Counted from the stretch's first letter, positions 1 through 12,939 are shown. The stretch is 64,000 nucleotides of DNA from Chrysomallon squamiferum (GCA_012295275.1 CM022672.1:26889430-26953429), one strand, 5' to 3'. The notes: generated by a model from the letters alone, not told the origin. Translations and numbers: made by a program.

Positions 1-380
1 AGTGCACGTATTAACAGACTACACCTAGTAACACTCTACACGTAGCAATATAGTACAAGTAGTAATATAGCACACGTAGTAACACAGTACACGTAGTAAC
101 AGAGTAAAGTAGGAACAGAGTACACGTAGTAACACAGTAAAGTAGTAACAGATTACACGTAGTAACACTCTACACGTATTATACAGTGCACGTAGTAACA
201 GAGCACACGTAGTAACACAGTACACGTAGTAACACTGTACACATAGTAACACAATACACGTAGTAACACTACACGTAGTAACACAGTACAAGTAGTAACA
301 CTACACGTAGTAATACTCTACACGTAATAACACAGTACACGTAGTGACACTGTACACAGTACACGTAATAATACAGTGAA
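1..380. repeat. 17-bp minisatellite array
   Basis: About 22 copies of a unit of the form CACGTAGTAACACAGTA, with 15-bp variants lacking two bases and many single changes (CTG for CAG, CAAG for CACG). It begins at or before the window edge and fades near 380. The minus-strand open frame through it is only a cysteine/tyrosine-rich translation of the repeat. Confidence 0.9.
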
Positions 381-1080
381 CTAGTACAGTACAGAAAATA
401 CGTCGACAGATGTCAGCCGCCGAGAAGAGCTCTATTAAATTTATTTTAATGTATTTACGTATATTAAGTTCACAAAAATCGAAATTTTAATCGATTGAAG
501 AAATTACAGGTATGCAGTAAATCTATTACAGTTTAGAGAGAAATATTTTTTCATTCGAATTTTATTTTATTTAATTTTGTTTAATTAATTAATTTAATTT
601 TAATTTTTATTCTGTTGTTGTTAATTTATTTATTTACTTAACTACTTACATAGCTGCTTTTTAAAATTATTCAAAAAAATAATTTTAAGGTTTGTTCTTT
701 TTCATTTATTCTGTTGGTTGCTTGACTGGTTTGGTTGGCTGGTTGTTTGGCTGGTTTTAACTACATGTAATTTGTTTGTATCTTTCGTATAAACAGCAAA
801 TTAGTCACTCTGTGATCCTCACACACAATGTTAGGAGTTAACACAATTAATTTTTGCACTTACAGTCACATAACACAGTGCGATCAGTGCAAGATGATGT
901 TTTACACGGGCTTGAATACAAGTTCAGAATTAATACAAACCATCATAACAATTTCTAGAACAGCGACCCGAAGAAAGAGGACATAGAGTGTAACGTTTAA
1001 TAACTGTTTAATAACTGTTTAATAATTATTATATTTTCTTTTGTGATTGTTTCATACATAGTTCTAAATTTCTGAAATTT
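381..1080. other. AT-rich spacer, nothing recognised
   Basis: Unique-looking AT-rich sequence between two tandem arrays, including TTTAATT-type low complexity (560-610) and three TTTAATAACTG steps (997-1025). No gene, RNA or clear element is seen. Confidence 0.6.
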
Positions 1081-1420
1081 TATTTGCCTATATCATTATA
1101 TTTAATAAAATGACTTCATGCATATAATCATATTCCCAGTTACCGTTTAATAATTAAGATTTATCATCACGATTTTGATACGTGTTTCTATATTACAATT
1201 CATATATATATTAACAACAGAATATAAGAGTCTGTTTAATGAAATGACACTATACTCATATTCCCAGTTACCGTTTAATAATTAAAACATATCTTTATGA
1301 CCAATATAATATCAAGTTTTAATTATCATTCACAAGCCGTGTTATTCTATATCATTATATATAATTATTAGAACGACGCCGTGCGTAAAACAACACTCCC
1401 GTAAACATTTTAATAATTCA
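1081..1420. repeat. About 128-bp tandem repeat, two to three copies
   Basis: A 29-bp core starting CATATTCCCAGTTACCG and continuing TTTAATAATTAA occurs at 1129-1157 and again at 1257-1285, a spacing of 128 bp. It is preceded each time by a related AATGACTTCAT/AATGACACTA segment. A degraded third core (CACTCCCGTAAACATTTTAATAATT) lies near 1395-1420. Confidence 0.75.
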
Positions 1421-1439
1421 CCCACCGCTTTATAAACAC

Positions 1440-2900
1440 TTTCATATGCATTCATGTTCACGAATGGGAAATTATGTTAATAGCAAATTTCATATACAGT
1501 TTTGTTCTGGCATATGAATCTTTAATTATTTTTAAAATTATTTTGTCTTCTCTTTACAAGTTTCATCTACAGTTTTGTTCTGGTATTATGAAATTTTTAT
1601 GTTGTTTTCATCACTTTATAAGAAGTTTCATGCATATATCTATTTACATATATCAAATGTTTTAAATTTCTTTATAACAAATTTCAAATACAGATCTGTT
1701 CACGTATATCAATTTATTTAAATTTCTTTGTAATAAGTTTCGTATATAGATTTGTTTACATATATCATTATTTACATCTCTTTATAATAAATTTCAAATA
1801 CAGATCTGTTCACGTATATCAATTTATTTAAATTTCTTTGTAATAAGTTTCGTATATAGATCTGTTTACATATATGAAATTATTTACATCTCTTTGTAAC
1901 AAATCTCATTAATCTGTTCCGTTCATTTATATATAATTATATTTCATCGTAAGAAGATTCGTATGTACTTCTGTTGATCTATAATGAAATTATATACTGA
2001 TATATCTTAACGTATTTGAAATAATTTTTCTTATTTTACTTTATTTTATTTTTTATTTATGTATTTTTCTTTTTTTTTTTTCTTTGTTATTATTATTTTA
2101 TTTATATATATATATTTATTATTTATTGTAACACGCTTCATAAATAGTTCTATTGATCAGTGTGAAATTATGTTTACATTAATTTATAACAAATTTCATA
2201 TACAGATCCGTTCATGTATAAGAAATTACATTTCTTTGTAACAAGTTTCATGAATAGTTCTGTTGATCTTTGTTAATTATGTTTACATTTCTTTATAACA
2301 AATTTGATGTGTGTGAAATAATGTTTACATTTCTTTATAACAAATATACCATAGAGTTCTCTTCACGTACTGAAGTTATGTTTGCATCTGTTCATAACAA
2401 ACTTCATATACAGATCTGTTCATATGTATGAAATTATATTTCTTTGTAATAAGTTTTATAAATAGTTCTGTTATATATTTGTATCTCTTTGTGACAGTTG
2501 TCGTAATGTATATGAAATTGTTTACATGTCTTTATAACAAATGTAAATCTGTTCACGTATATGTAACTATATTTCTCTGTAACAAGTTTCATTTACAGTT
2601 GTTTTCATCAAAATGAAACTATGACTACTTTTCTTTACAACGAATTTCATTTGGCGTTCTCGTCACGTACTGAAGTTATTTTTATATCTGACCAATAGTG
2701 CACGTATATCTGTTTGTAACAAGTTTCAAATACAGTTCTCTTCGTGTACTCAAGTTTTATTTACATCTGATTGTAACACATTTTATATACAGATCTGTGC
2801 AAGTATATGAAATTAAATATTTACAACTCTTTGAAACAAATTTCATGTGTAGTTCTCTCAACGTATATGAAACTATATTTAATCCATACCATCCACAACA
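1440..2900. repeat. About 55-bp satellite array with 110-bp higher-order unit
   Basis: Repeats of the pattern TTTCATATACAGATCTGTT then CACGTATATGAAATTATTTACAT then CTCTTTATAACAAA. Two adjacent dimers (starting 1681 and 1791) are almost identical over more than 70 bases at a 110-bp period; the outer copies are strongly diverged. Short plus-strand open frames inside are translations of the repeat. Confidence 0.85.
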
Positions 2901-4440
2901 AAAACAATTCAAAGGATTACATCAAAGTGACGGGAATCCTGAGTAACTGGCTAATAAAATCAGCTTCTTTTAAAATAAGATTTCGCTGATACCATCACGC
3001 GGCGATCAAAGAGATCAACAAAAGTGATAGTAGATTTGATTTGGGTTTTGGGAAAGATTTGTTGTAAACTTCGACGTGAGCACGTTGTCCACCATCAGGC
3101 GAGTTTAGAGTTGTTGTCTTTTGAATTATTGACGAATGGGAGATCCTTTATTCGTACGGTAAAAGCCATTTTCTTTTGTATTTTTTATGAAAATGTCTGG
3201 TACGTACTGTCGTGACTATGTCAGGAAGCAAATGAAGACATCATTTGACTTTGCTAACTGATAAGAATAACTGGTAGAGCTGCGACAGAAGAGTTATTTA
3301 TCTTCGAGAAATCTCTTTACAAAATATTCATCCACAGTCGAAGAGATCGGACACAATTTGATAAAAGAAACCTTCATGAACTATTCTTATCAGCAAGGAA
3401 TCATTTACATATCAAATTTGGATATACGGTATATATCGCGACCTTTGTTAAACAGTGGGCCCTGGATAAAGAAATAAATTCAATGAATTCAAAGCAATAT
3501 TTCACATTACGCTTAATTACACTTAATTGAAGATACTTGTATATAAAATAGTAGTTGTTTTTCTAATCTCTCGTAATTTGTATTATTATTATTTTATTTT
3601 TTAAATTATTATTATTATTATTATTTCTTTTTATCTTTTTTTTATTTATTTTTTTGTGGAGTTATCTAGTGTTGGGATGTTTTTGATGATTCACTGAGCT
3701 TGATTCTCATTATTATGATACGTTTCAGTTTCTGGTCCTTTTTATATTTTTCGCTCTCTTTTCTCTTTTTATTTTCTTACGTCATTAATGAACATACGTC
3801 TGCAATGCTGAAACATGTAACATAACTTGAGTGTAATTTCCAAAAACCTTTTAGCTAGCTTCTTCCTTTTTTTTCTGGTTTTCATCTTAAGTACCTAATT
3901 TGATATCATCTAATGGAATCTAAACATACAGTGTTGTTGGTCGTTAAAAGCCGCACAAGGGAATGAAAGGCCACTTTAAGCTGCTATCATTAATTTACTA
4001 ATGGTTTCGTTCTGACTGATAAATTCCGTCTAAAACTGGAGTCCAACATTTGACAAAAAACATTTTAAAAATACAACACACAAAAGAATTTTAAATCCAA
4101 CACGGGTAAAAGCACGTAAATGACCCATTGTTTCAAATATCAGATCAAATATAACATAGTGATTCTTTTTGTTTTTCATTTAAAACATCCATTAAGTTTG
4201 AAGCATTTGTTAATAGCATATTTTTTGTGTGTGTGGGGGGGTTGTTTAATGATGAATATATGTAGTATATGTTTTATTATGTATGAAGTATGTAATATAT
4301 GTTTATGTCTTTAATGGAGATCAAAATTGCCTAATACATTAGCTCGATTCTCTGATGTTAGCATCAGTTTTGATCCGTTAATGTGGGGTAAAAAATTCCT
4401 ATTTAATTTAGCTTAGGTTTTCTAAATCCAGATTAAAATA
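2901..4440. other. Unassigned non-coding sequence with one inverted repeat
   Basis: AT-rich sequence without a credible gene. It contains CTGATAAGAATA at 3258-3269 and its exact inverse complement at 3382-3393, which could be the ends of a very small degraded element or chance. It also has a TTA-rich stretch near 3580-3630. Confidence 0.5.
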
Positions 4441-5370
4441 ATTAACATAAAAAAGAACAATGATACAGTGAAACAGTCAGTGATCAATAACAGCTATGAA
4501 AGTGACATCAACTTCGACAACAACAACATAAATTACAATGGTGATGATGATCATAAACTCAGAAACATTCACATATTCATCAGACCTACAGAGCTTACCA
4601 TAAGCACACAAATATTCACTCTGATTTACTGACTCGAAAATATCCCATAACATACTCAGTAACACGCGCGTACGCACACACACTTAGCAAATCTTCTCGC
4701 AGATAGACTCTGTAACAAATACAATTATACAAAATACTTACACACGCTGCCTTCTTCCAACGCACATTTATATACACACATACATATACCAATCAAACCG
4801 TCATACACATTCTGAAAAATACACAGATACATAATTATTACAAACACTAGCGAATACATTACGTATCTAACGCACTTTCATATACACACTTACCATACTT
4901 CAAACACAGACTCTGTAACAGATAAATACATACAAATTATACAGAATAATACATAGGTTTATACTTTTACCAGAACATCATACCCTATTCAGTAAAATGT
5001 AGATTTTGTACATTCCTGTTCTCACGTGTGTGTAAACACTTACCAAAGCTCCACACTTCAGACCTAGTAATTAACACAGTTATACAAATATTCACATCAT
5101 CTCTCTCTAATAACACAAAACACTGACGTGCACACATGATATACTTAACAAACAGAAATACACAAATTCAGTGACATCAAATATTATTATTACAACACAT
5201 TCATACACTCTCTCAAACATCGCAGCCATATACACACACACACACACACACAGCACAACACACAGACTACAAACACACAACACAAATCTCATACACAGTT
5301 AACACAAACACACAACAGACACAACATACACCACACACACACAATATACACAAATACGCCAATAAGATCA
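4441..5370. repeat. Diverged AC-rich repeat region
   Basis: Strand-asymmetric sequence rich in A and C with recurring words such as AGACTCTGTAACA (near 4705 and 4910, about 206 bp apart), TATACACAC and CATAAC..CTCAGTA. It includes an (AC)n tract at 5231-5252. It looks like an old tandem array or expanded AC microsatellite that has mutated. The frames across it are low complexity. Confidence 0.6.
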
Positions 5371-5725
5371 GATTTGCCTAGTTTAATATTAAAAACAAAG
5401 TATAGTAATAATCCCTTAAAGCAAACACAGAGAATGAGTGGCTGGTTATCACCATATCGCTTTCTTTAGTAGCATCGTTAACAAAAGTACGTTGACGTTG
5501 TCGTTAATGACTGATCAACCTTTGAGATTCCTTCATATCATTATATATTTTTTTCCCTTCAAAATAGCAAAATTACTCGACGTCATCATCTCAATTTCCA
5601 GCGACTCTTCATCTTTAATTTTTTATTGTCATCAAAAATGGGATGGTTTATGAACCATAGCGTGCTATAATTGCCTTCGTTTATATCAGAAACGAGTAAC
5701 TTAACCCTTGGGGAGGCTTCCGAAC
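5371..5725. other. Non-coding sequence, nothing recognised
   Basis: Ordinary mixed-composition DNA leading into the LINE remnant. A 71-codon open frame here has no recognisable domain. Confidence 0.5.
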
Positions 5726-5805
5726 AAACTGGAATTCCCTGCCACACTCGGTAGTAGAACATATAACCCAGTAACTAAGTTAAAACTGTACTTAAAATTG
5801 ACTTA
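5721..5805 (+). pseudogene. Decayed LINE reverse-transcriptase C-terminal tail
   Basis: Translation from 5721 gives RTNWNSLPHSVVEH, matching the WNSLP..VV segment that ends many non-LTR retrotransposon reverse transcriptases. After a frame change the sequence continues PVTKLKLYLKLT and a stop, like the usual F/LK..L tail. Stops and at least one frameshift show it is dead. A pyrimidine/T-rich stretch (5838-5890) follows. Only the very end of the element is present, as expected for 5'-truncated LINE copies. Confidence 0.55.
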
Positions 5806-5940
5806 ACTACTCAAGTTTTTAGATAATTGTAAGAAGTTTTCTTTTTTTCCTTTTCCTTATTTTTTTTTTTTCTTTTTCTTCTTTTTTAATTCTTAGTTTT
5901 TACCTTAATGTAATTTATAATGAGGAAAAAAAAATATTCA

Positions 5941-6830
5941 TTACAAATTCCATTAAGGCACGATCAACACATACAGTAACAAATACTGAAAGATATATGA
6001 TATGCGTATTAATTTTGCTACACAATACGATATGATTAGGGTAGTTAGATAACAGTGTAGGCGACGCATTAATGACATATACTTACGAGTCTTTGTCAGT
6101 ATTTACTTATTAATAAAATGTACATGATAGTTGTAACTGGTAATTAGTCCGTACATGATATTAAGATACTCCATTGCCACAATAAATATATGTACCCGAA
6201 GAAGAGATATTTTTATATTTTTACGATTTGTTCAAAACATTTTCAATGTACAATTGTACATCATTGTACGTAAGTCTAAGATAAAACAAATAATGAGAGA
6301 AGCAACTTGCGGCCACTTTGCGATTTCACGCTTTTTCTCGATCTGCAGTAAAAGATTTTTTAAATATGCACGTTCCCTTAGACAGAAAAAACAACAGCAT
6401 ATAAATCATGTGCGCTGAATGGAACGAGAAACTGCTGGTTAGAAGAGCTCTGGAAGATTTATACTGCGACTCTCTCAGCGTCCAATCTGCATTGTTCTGC
6501 CTCGTCTGCCCACCCAGCTGTTAGTACACAGCTATTATCTACATAATTAATCTTTTATATACAGATCCATTCTTCAAAAATTATTTTTAAAAATAAAGAC
6601 AAAATTTGACTATCGATCCTACTTCTTCCAGATCAACAGGCCATTAAAAACTCCTTAATTAGAAAAGCATGGAGACCATTTTTCTTGAGGAAAATAACAA
6701 TACAAATTAAAATTTAAGAAAAAAAAGAAAACAAAACAAAACGCTTTAGACGACATCATTTGTTGAAATGAAACTCAAAAATGTGAGAAATAATTACAAG
6801 ATTTTAATTTCAGAATAATCAGTATTAAAA
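5941..6830. other. AT-rich non-coding sequence, nothing recognised
   Basis: No repeats or motifs of note. An 87-codon frame at 6155-6418 is lysine/arginine/phenylalanine-rich with no domain and is judged to be chance. Confidence 0.5.
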
Positions 6831-6831
6831 A

Positions 6832-6836
6832 TTCTT

Positions 6837-6867
<31 letters not shown>

Positions 6868-6890
6868 TTATTATTATTATTATTATTATC
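6832..6890. repeat. Compound (TTC)n(TTA)n microsatellite
   Basis: About 12 TTC units run directly into about 8 TTA units. Confidence 0.95.
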
Positions 6891-6999
6891 CGGCGTGCGA
6901 TTAAGAAAAAAAAATTCTGGTATGAGATCAGAAACGTGAAACGGTCGACAATCCAGATGGCACTTCATTATTAGCCAATTGGTCTCCTCGGCGACATCT

Positions 7000-7345
7000 T
7001 TGTGCACCCCGTTGTGATTTCCTCTTTAGGCAAACACGGTGAACGGATCGACAACGGTCGCGAAATGAAACGACACTACGATCATTATAAGCACGTTACC
7101 CACTCCTCTTTAAAATTAAAATCTTGAAAATAATGTGCCCGCTTCCACATGATGTAATCTTTGAAAGCACATCACAGAAAAACCGTCCGCCGCAAGGGAT
7201 GTCACTCTATGTTCTCCAATTGAACGCCTTAGAGTTTTCGGTGCTAGCTAATTAGCATACTCGCGAAATCCAGTGCCCAGGGTTATAATTAGCTATATCG
7301 TTATTTTCATCACATCGGCGGGCGCGTGTAATTGGATCATTCATG
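7000..7345. promoter_or_regulatory. Candidate conserved non-coding element with TAATTA palindrome
   Basis: Non-repetitive, CpG-bearing block in otherwise AT-rich surroundings. It contains GCTAATTAGC (7247-7256, a perfect palindrome), a second ATAATTAGCTAT and a GGCGGGCGCG segment near 7318-7327. No open frame fits. Texture and homeodomain cores suggest a regulatory element, without proof. Confidence 0.3.
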
Positions 7346-7584
7346 TTATAAGAGTGTAAAATACATCATTAGTAACTTTCATACGTCATGGAATGTTGGA
7401 AAACTCGGGCAACACACCAGGGTTGTTCAAATGAAAATAGTACGAAGGATCTTAATGAAGTATTCAGCTCCATGGCGGTTGTTACGCGATGTTTTTAATT
7501 TTTGTTACCATGTGAAGTATGTATTAAAAAGGAAGAAAATTTAAAGGAGAAAAAGTTATGATTATTAAAAATTATTATTGTTTT

Positions 7585-7608
7585 AAAAAAAAAAAAAAAA
7601 AAAAAAAA
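7585..7608. repeat. Poly-A run
   Basis: 24 consecutive A. No retroelement body is recognisable before it. Confidence 0.95.
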
Positions 7609-7748
7609 CGTTTGAAATAAACGCTGAAATTTCATATTTTCTAAGCAATCTGTCATTTATTTTTTGTTTATAAGCAGAACTAATTGGGATTTAAATTTGT
7701 TTAAAGAAATGCAGCATAGTCCAGTTTATTTATGGTCAGTTTAGCAGT

Positions 7749-7751
<3 letters not shown>

Positions 7752-7835
<84 letters not shown>
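7752..7835. repeat. (TC)n microsatellite, about 42 units
   Basis: Perfect 84-bp dinucleotide tract, a homopyrimidine mirror repeat. Confidence 0.98.
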
Positions 7836-7838
<3 letters not shown>

Positions 7839-10150
7839 ATTATGTTTGCGCATATGGTTTTCTACCTGACTGTATAATCAGCTGATACACATATAAAGGA
7901 AAATTTCGGTTGTTATCTGTACTACTGCTTTGTCCTGTCACGTGACTCTCCTGTTCGTAGGCAGGAAGGGAATAGTTTGTTTTTGTTGTTGTTGTTGTTG
8001 TTTTTTCAATCATTATTATTTCCTAAGATTTGAGATTTTCAATAACTGACATTAGAGAGTTGTACTTTACAAAAAGTTTTCCCAGACTTTCACAAGCTTT
8101 CTGCTTCCCAGAACTATGAGTGAAAAATTAAGTTTTTTTGATTAATGACAATGTTTGGCAGAGATAATCAGGAAGAGCCAACAAAGAGAAAATAACTGGT
8201 ATCACTTGTTGATCGCTCATGCGGAGTGATCGTTCCTGAGATGGAAATGAAACAAAATAATGTTTTCCTTGTAACACACCATTAAGCGTGAACTTTGCAT
8301 GACAAGCAATTAATTTGAGTTATCGTTCTTATTGCTTCCTTTTTCAGTTTAACAATCACCAAGTTTGATTTATTGGACTAACATGTGCTGCAGACAGATC
8401 GTAAATACAGAGGTGGGGCGAATGTGACTGGAATAGGTTATAGTTATTTTTCAAACTGAATCGCTGAGTTCTTTTTAACGTTTTCTTTATCAAACTCAGT
8501 TTCCGAATTCTTTATCAAACTAATTACCCGAAACCTTTTACAATTTTACTTTTTAAAACTGAATTTCCAAACGCTTTTTATTATGTTATTTTGTTATCAT
8601 TTTTTTCTTCATTATGAAACAGATTGTCTGAAGTCTTTCGTGTTAATGTTCTATCTAACAAACCGAATTTCTGAATTCCTTTTAATTTTGCCTTTACCTC
8701 TTTCCACTATTAATTATATTATCTTGGGTTTTTTTTGTTTTGTTTTGTTTTGTTCTTTTTTTTTATCATAAGCATAAAATATATTTATAAGTGGAAAAAT
8801 GGAAACATATTTGACACTAAGTAGGACGCACGAATCAGCATGAATAATACAGCAGTGAGTTGGTAATGCAGTCAGTGACAGCTACTTGTTAGCAGCATTG
8901 TCTGAAATATTAAATTTTAAGAAGAAATTTGTACTGCAGTAGCCCTACATGATTAAATATGTATAGACCGTCTCAACACATTAGATATCTTTAGCTAATA
9001 CGAGTATAATTCTGTCTTCGGATATTTCCGTCATTTTTTGACATATTAAAAATCAGGAAGTTAATTAGAGATCTCTATTTAGTCTTTGCCGTTGTCATTC
9101 GTATGTCACACACGGAAATAACAGCAAATTAACCACTGCGCTATTTTAAAATATTTTACAGAGAGCCACTTACAGCAGGTAGGAAGAAATGCCATGTTCC
9201 CGAGGCGTTACGCGACTCAGTGGTGACATGGGTTAAATTAAGAAGTCAACACTGTTGCATTCATCGTTTGAAACTGGGGAAATCCAGCAGGGTTTTGAAG
9301 GGATCTACGTGTATCATGGAAGCATTCCCTGTTACGTCAGAAGCACAGTTTCTAAAATAACACTTCAACCACAACGATAAATATAGTTATAAATATAAAC
9401 ATAATGTATGAACTCACACACAGAAACCCACGGATATGTCAGACATGTACTTATTTACTTGTTATACGTGTCCAATGGCTATCATCTTCAGAAAGGTCAT
9501 CAAAGTACAGTCGGTGGTTAACCATATCATACCAATATAAATTTTAAAAATTATTTGTCGCACTAATTCTGAACTGTAACTAAATATAATTCTAGCACGT
9601 AAACACCGTTTCGGTTTGTCTTCATTTTTTCTTTTCTTTTTCAAAATAAATATGACTTTAGATTGAAATATTTTAAGTATAAAATTATGCTTTTAATTAT
9701 GAGAAATAAATTATTATTGTGTAACATCTTTACTTAATTTTACAATGATACCTAAGCTAAAAGGATTCATCGCTGGACATATATTCAAAAATCTTTGTAC
9801 ATCCCATATTACTTTTTTACAAAGAGATAAATTAATGGTATGAAATTCTAATAAAATCTGGAATTCACAATAAGAGAAGAATCGAAAAACATAAACTTCA
9901 TCTCGTTGAGAAATAAAATAATAAAAAGGATGCCAATAATTATAGTGAAATTTCATAGATATTTAAAAATAAAGCTACGTGCACCACTTTCCCACAATCA
10001 GAAATGAAATCAAAGTCACGCCTTTCTCAGAGACTATCGAACTACGAAAGTAAAACACCTCAAGTAACGTGAATTCCCAGTGTTTCTGAATTTTGTACAT
10101 TACATTATACTTAGGTCAACAAAGAAAAACTCTCAGTTGTCAAAACCTTA
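7836..10150. other. Long non-coding stretch
   Basis: No gene is recognised. It holds a perfect 10-bp E-box palindrome GTCACGTGAC (7937-7946), a GTT repeat (7984-8002) and a TTTTG/TTGTTTT stretch (8728-8760). A complex block at 9160-9360 has no recognisable content. Confidence 0.5.
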
Positions 10151-11389
10151 TCATTCTTTCAGACAAAAAAAAAATTAAATAATAAAAATAATAATAATAA
10201 GTACAGGCTGTGAACCACCTCAACAATTTTTGTCAAGTCACACAACAAAAGAACATGAGCATTATGAATTGCAACGGATGTGGCAATTAACGGTTGACAC
10301 GTCCCTCTGTATTGTTCCTTTGCTAGTCGAAGCGACCCGTGTTCAGTACCCTCATTTTTATTGTCCGCCACCCATCAATCATCTGCCATTTTGCATTCAG
10401 AAGCTAATAAAAATGCCAAAGAAAGATGTTCGGTTTGTGAAGTGTTTCCCTCTTCAGATATTAGCGGCATCAAGGTGGTTGTCTCACACGGAATGCTATT
10501 ATTGGGTTTGCCAGGTGAAACACTCGTAGTTGCTGTAATGTTGGAGATAGCAGCAAAAACAGATCGATTTGAAAACGAGAGCTGGTGGAACAGATTGCTG
10601 TGATGGTGTTAATTTGTTCTGCTGTGTAGTTTTTATAAGTATTGGTCCCTAGACGTTGCAAATATATCTCGTTTTCTTTGTTCAAAGTTCGACGTTTATT
10701 CTGAGGCACTGTTCTGTGGGGGAAAAATAGTTATTTTGGGACATAATATGCTGAATGGTGTTAATGCTTTCAGGTGTTGACTTTTTTGTCTTCTTTTGAT
10801 GTTATTTTTTCAAAAATCTTCACCTTTCATCACCCTTCAGGTAGAACGTATTAAACATTTTGGCAAAAAAACCCGTCATCTTACAAAAAAATTATATTCT
10901 TCATTATTCTGCCACCCCAAAGCACATACGTCTTCATAACCATTCATACACACATGCACACAAACATATGCATGTATATGCGATGTCATATGTTAATTAC
11001 ATAATATATGCCCGACTCGATAGGTGTTCCAGAACAAGAAAGTTTCAATGCCGGTGATTGGGTTCAAATCCATAAATCCATCTCCGTTCAAACCCTAACT
11101 GTCAAAATTGTCTTCTTTTTATCTTTTTATCTTGTTTCAAATATCGGCAGGGCTTCGTTCATTTGCAAAGTAAAATATTATTATTCTGATGTAGAAGCAT
11201 GTGTTTTAGCAATAACATACGTTTTATTACGGCACTTGTCATACAGCTGTTTGTTTTGCTCAGATAAGTGCAGTAAATACGCTTCCGTGATTCTGCAGAT
11301 ATGTCTGAAAGTCTAATATCTTCATTTGCCGGCGAATGGAAATCGGAGATATTTAATCTCAAAAAGTGTGATCAAATCATTTGGGATAT
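10151..11389. other. Complex non-coding sequence of unknown nature
   Basis: Overlapping frames of 65-102 codons exist on both strands (10159-10709 and 10860-11362). None has a known domain or supporting splice structure, and they contradict one another. GGTTCAAATCC at 11061-11071 resembles a Pol III B box but has no convincing A box or T-stem. It may be old transposon sequence. Confidence 0.4.
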
Positions 11390-11640
11390 ATACTGAGTGA
11401 CAGGTGCGCGGACAGAAATGACTCTTAATACGATATCGTTTTGCTATGCGAGCGCCGCCGTTCGTCGCGTCTTTGTGTTGTCAACGCAACGACGTTAAAC
11501 GCCTTATCAACCAATCAGTCCGTGAAGATTACGGCGCGCTCGGTGAAATAATATTTGACAGTTGTTGCAATAAATACAAGCTTTGACATTTGTCTGAGAG
11601 CGTAATGATCCGATCTGTTAACATCCGAGCATAAAAGGTA
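11390..11640. promoter_or_regulatory. CpG-bearing complex block
   Basis: Unusually rich in CG dinucleotides for this window (11450-11560), with CCAATCA (11511-11517) and a TAATGATCC core. It is immediately followed by a 30-base A run. Either a regulatory element or the body of a short A-tailed insertion. Confidence 0.3.
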
Positions 11641-11642
11641 GT

Positions 11643-11645
<3 letters not shown>

Positions 11646-11678
<33 letters not shown>

Positions 11679-11694
11679 AGAGAGAGTGAGAGAG
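11646..11694. repeat. Poly-A run joined to (GA)n
   Basis: 30 A followed by about nine GA-type units. Confidence 0.95.
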
Positions 11695-12939
11695 AATATT
11701 TGCCTGAAATAACTTTGAGAAAGAGCAGCGGGAATGGATACGAGTGCAAGCTGGAGTTAAGAGTTTAATGGTCGGGTATACTTGTACTTATCAGCGTACC
11801 AGTAAGACAAATATTTGGGGGAGTGGGGAATGCAGAGAAAGAGAGGCAAGCTCTTTTCTTGTTATTTAAATTGTTTCAAGAAGAAAAAGGAGATAGCAAC
11901 AACATATAAAAAATACACGATATGGCAGAATAAATAAAATTTACTGACATCATGTTGTAAAGTCATTTATTGTAATTAGACATAATATTATGTGTAAGTA
12001 AACATTTGTCTCTTTATATATCATCCATCCATCCATATATATATACACACACACACACACACATATGCACATTGTATGCAAACATATATACTTAAACACA
12101 CGTACGTATATACAGAAATATATTCATACATAATTATACAGAGACAAACAGATACACATTATCATTTATTTCTATAATAAAATTTAGCTGCTGCTGTGCA
12201 GAAAAGGAATCACATACAAATTTAGACAGACTCGTAACATTTGTACAACGAAGAAAAAGCCACTTAATTTCATTAAATAATGCTAAGGATAGATATGGAA
12301 TTTTACATATTTGTATCGATATTGTGCCAGCTTTAATATCAATCGATCACATTCGTATCTTACTTTACATCAATTAAAGAAAATCGTCTGGAAATTTAAT
12401 TACTCTGTCAGCTTAATAATTTATTTCTCGGATCGTAACAAATCGTATTTTACTGAAAGATTTATTGGGAGTGAAATAAAAAAAAAAAAAAAAAAAAAAA
12501 ATTGATATTTATATAGTAGTTCTTCTTGTCTTATTTTTTCTTAAAGCCACCGTGATAATATTTTGTTCTCAATAATCTTTTTCACCTACTAGTATCTCAA
12601 ACAGATGGCTCATTTCAAATAAGTTATAATTACGATTTAAAGGAGGGAAAAAATAATGCTACTTTAATACTTTAATTGTATTGTCTAATAATGGTAAATT
12701 AAATTCTCCAAGAAATGTGTGTTTAGGAAGGGGGTATCCCGCAATAGACAATATTTCAATAAAAAAATTTAAATATTTTCTTTTGAAGATTCCTCCCAAT
12801 ACGTTTAAAATTTCACTTATAAATATTAAATAATATCCCCAAATTTATTTTAAAACTTTTTATATAACCACTTCAGATATTTACTTCGATATTTTAAACA
12901 CAATAAAAACTGAAAACATGATTTTGTACATCAGTAAAA
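11695..12939. other. AT-rich non-coding sequence
   Basis: Contains a TA/CA tract (12036-12062) and a 24-base A run (12478-12501). Nothing else is recognised. Confidence 0.6.

Noticed and set aside
1-380. Possible CRISPR-like array because of regular repeats
   Set aside because: Units are contiguous and diverged with no spacers, and the DNA is clearly metazoan; it is a minisatellite.
11061-11071. Pol III B-box-like GGTTCAAATCC
   Set aside because: No A box at a suitable distance and the T-stem does not pair; likely chance.
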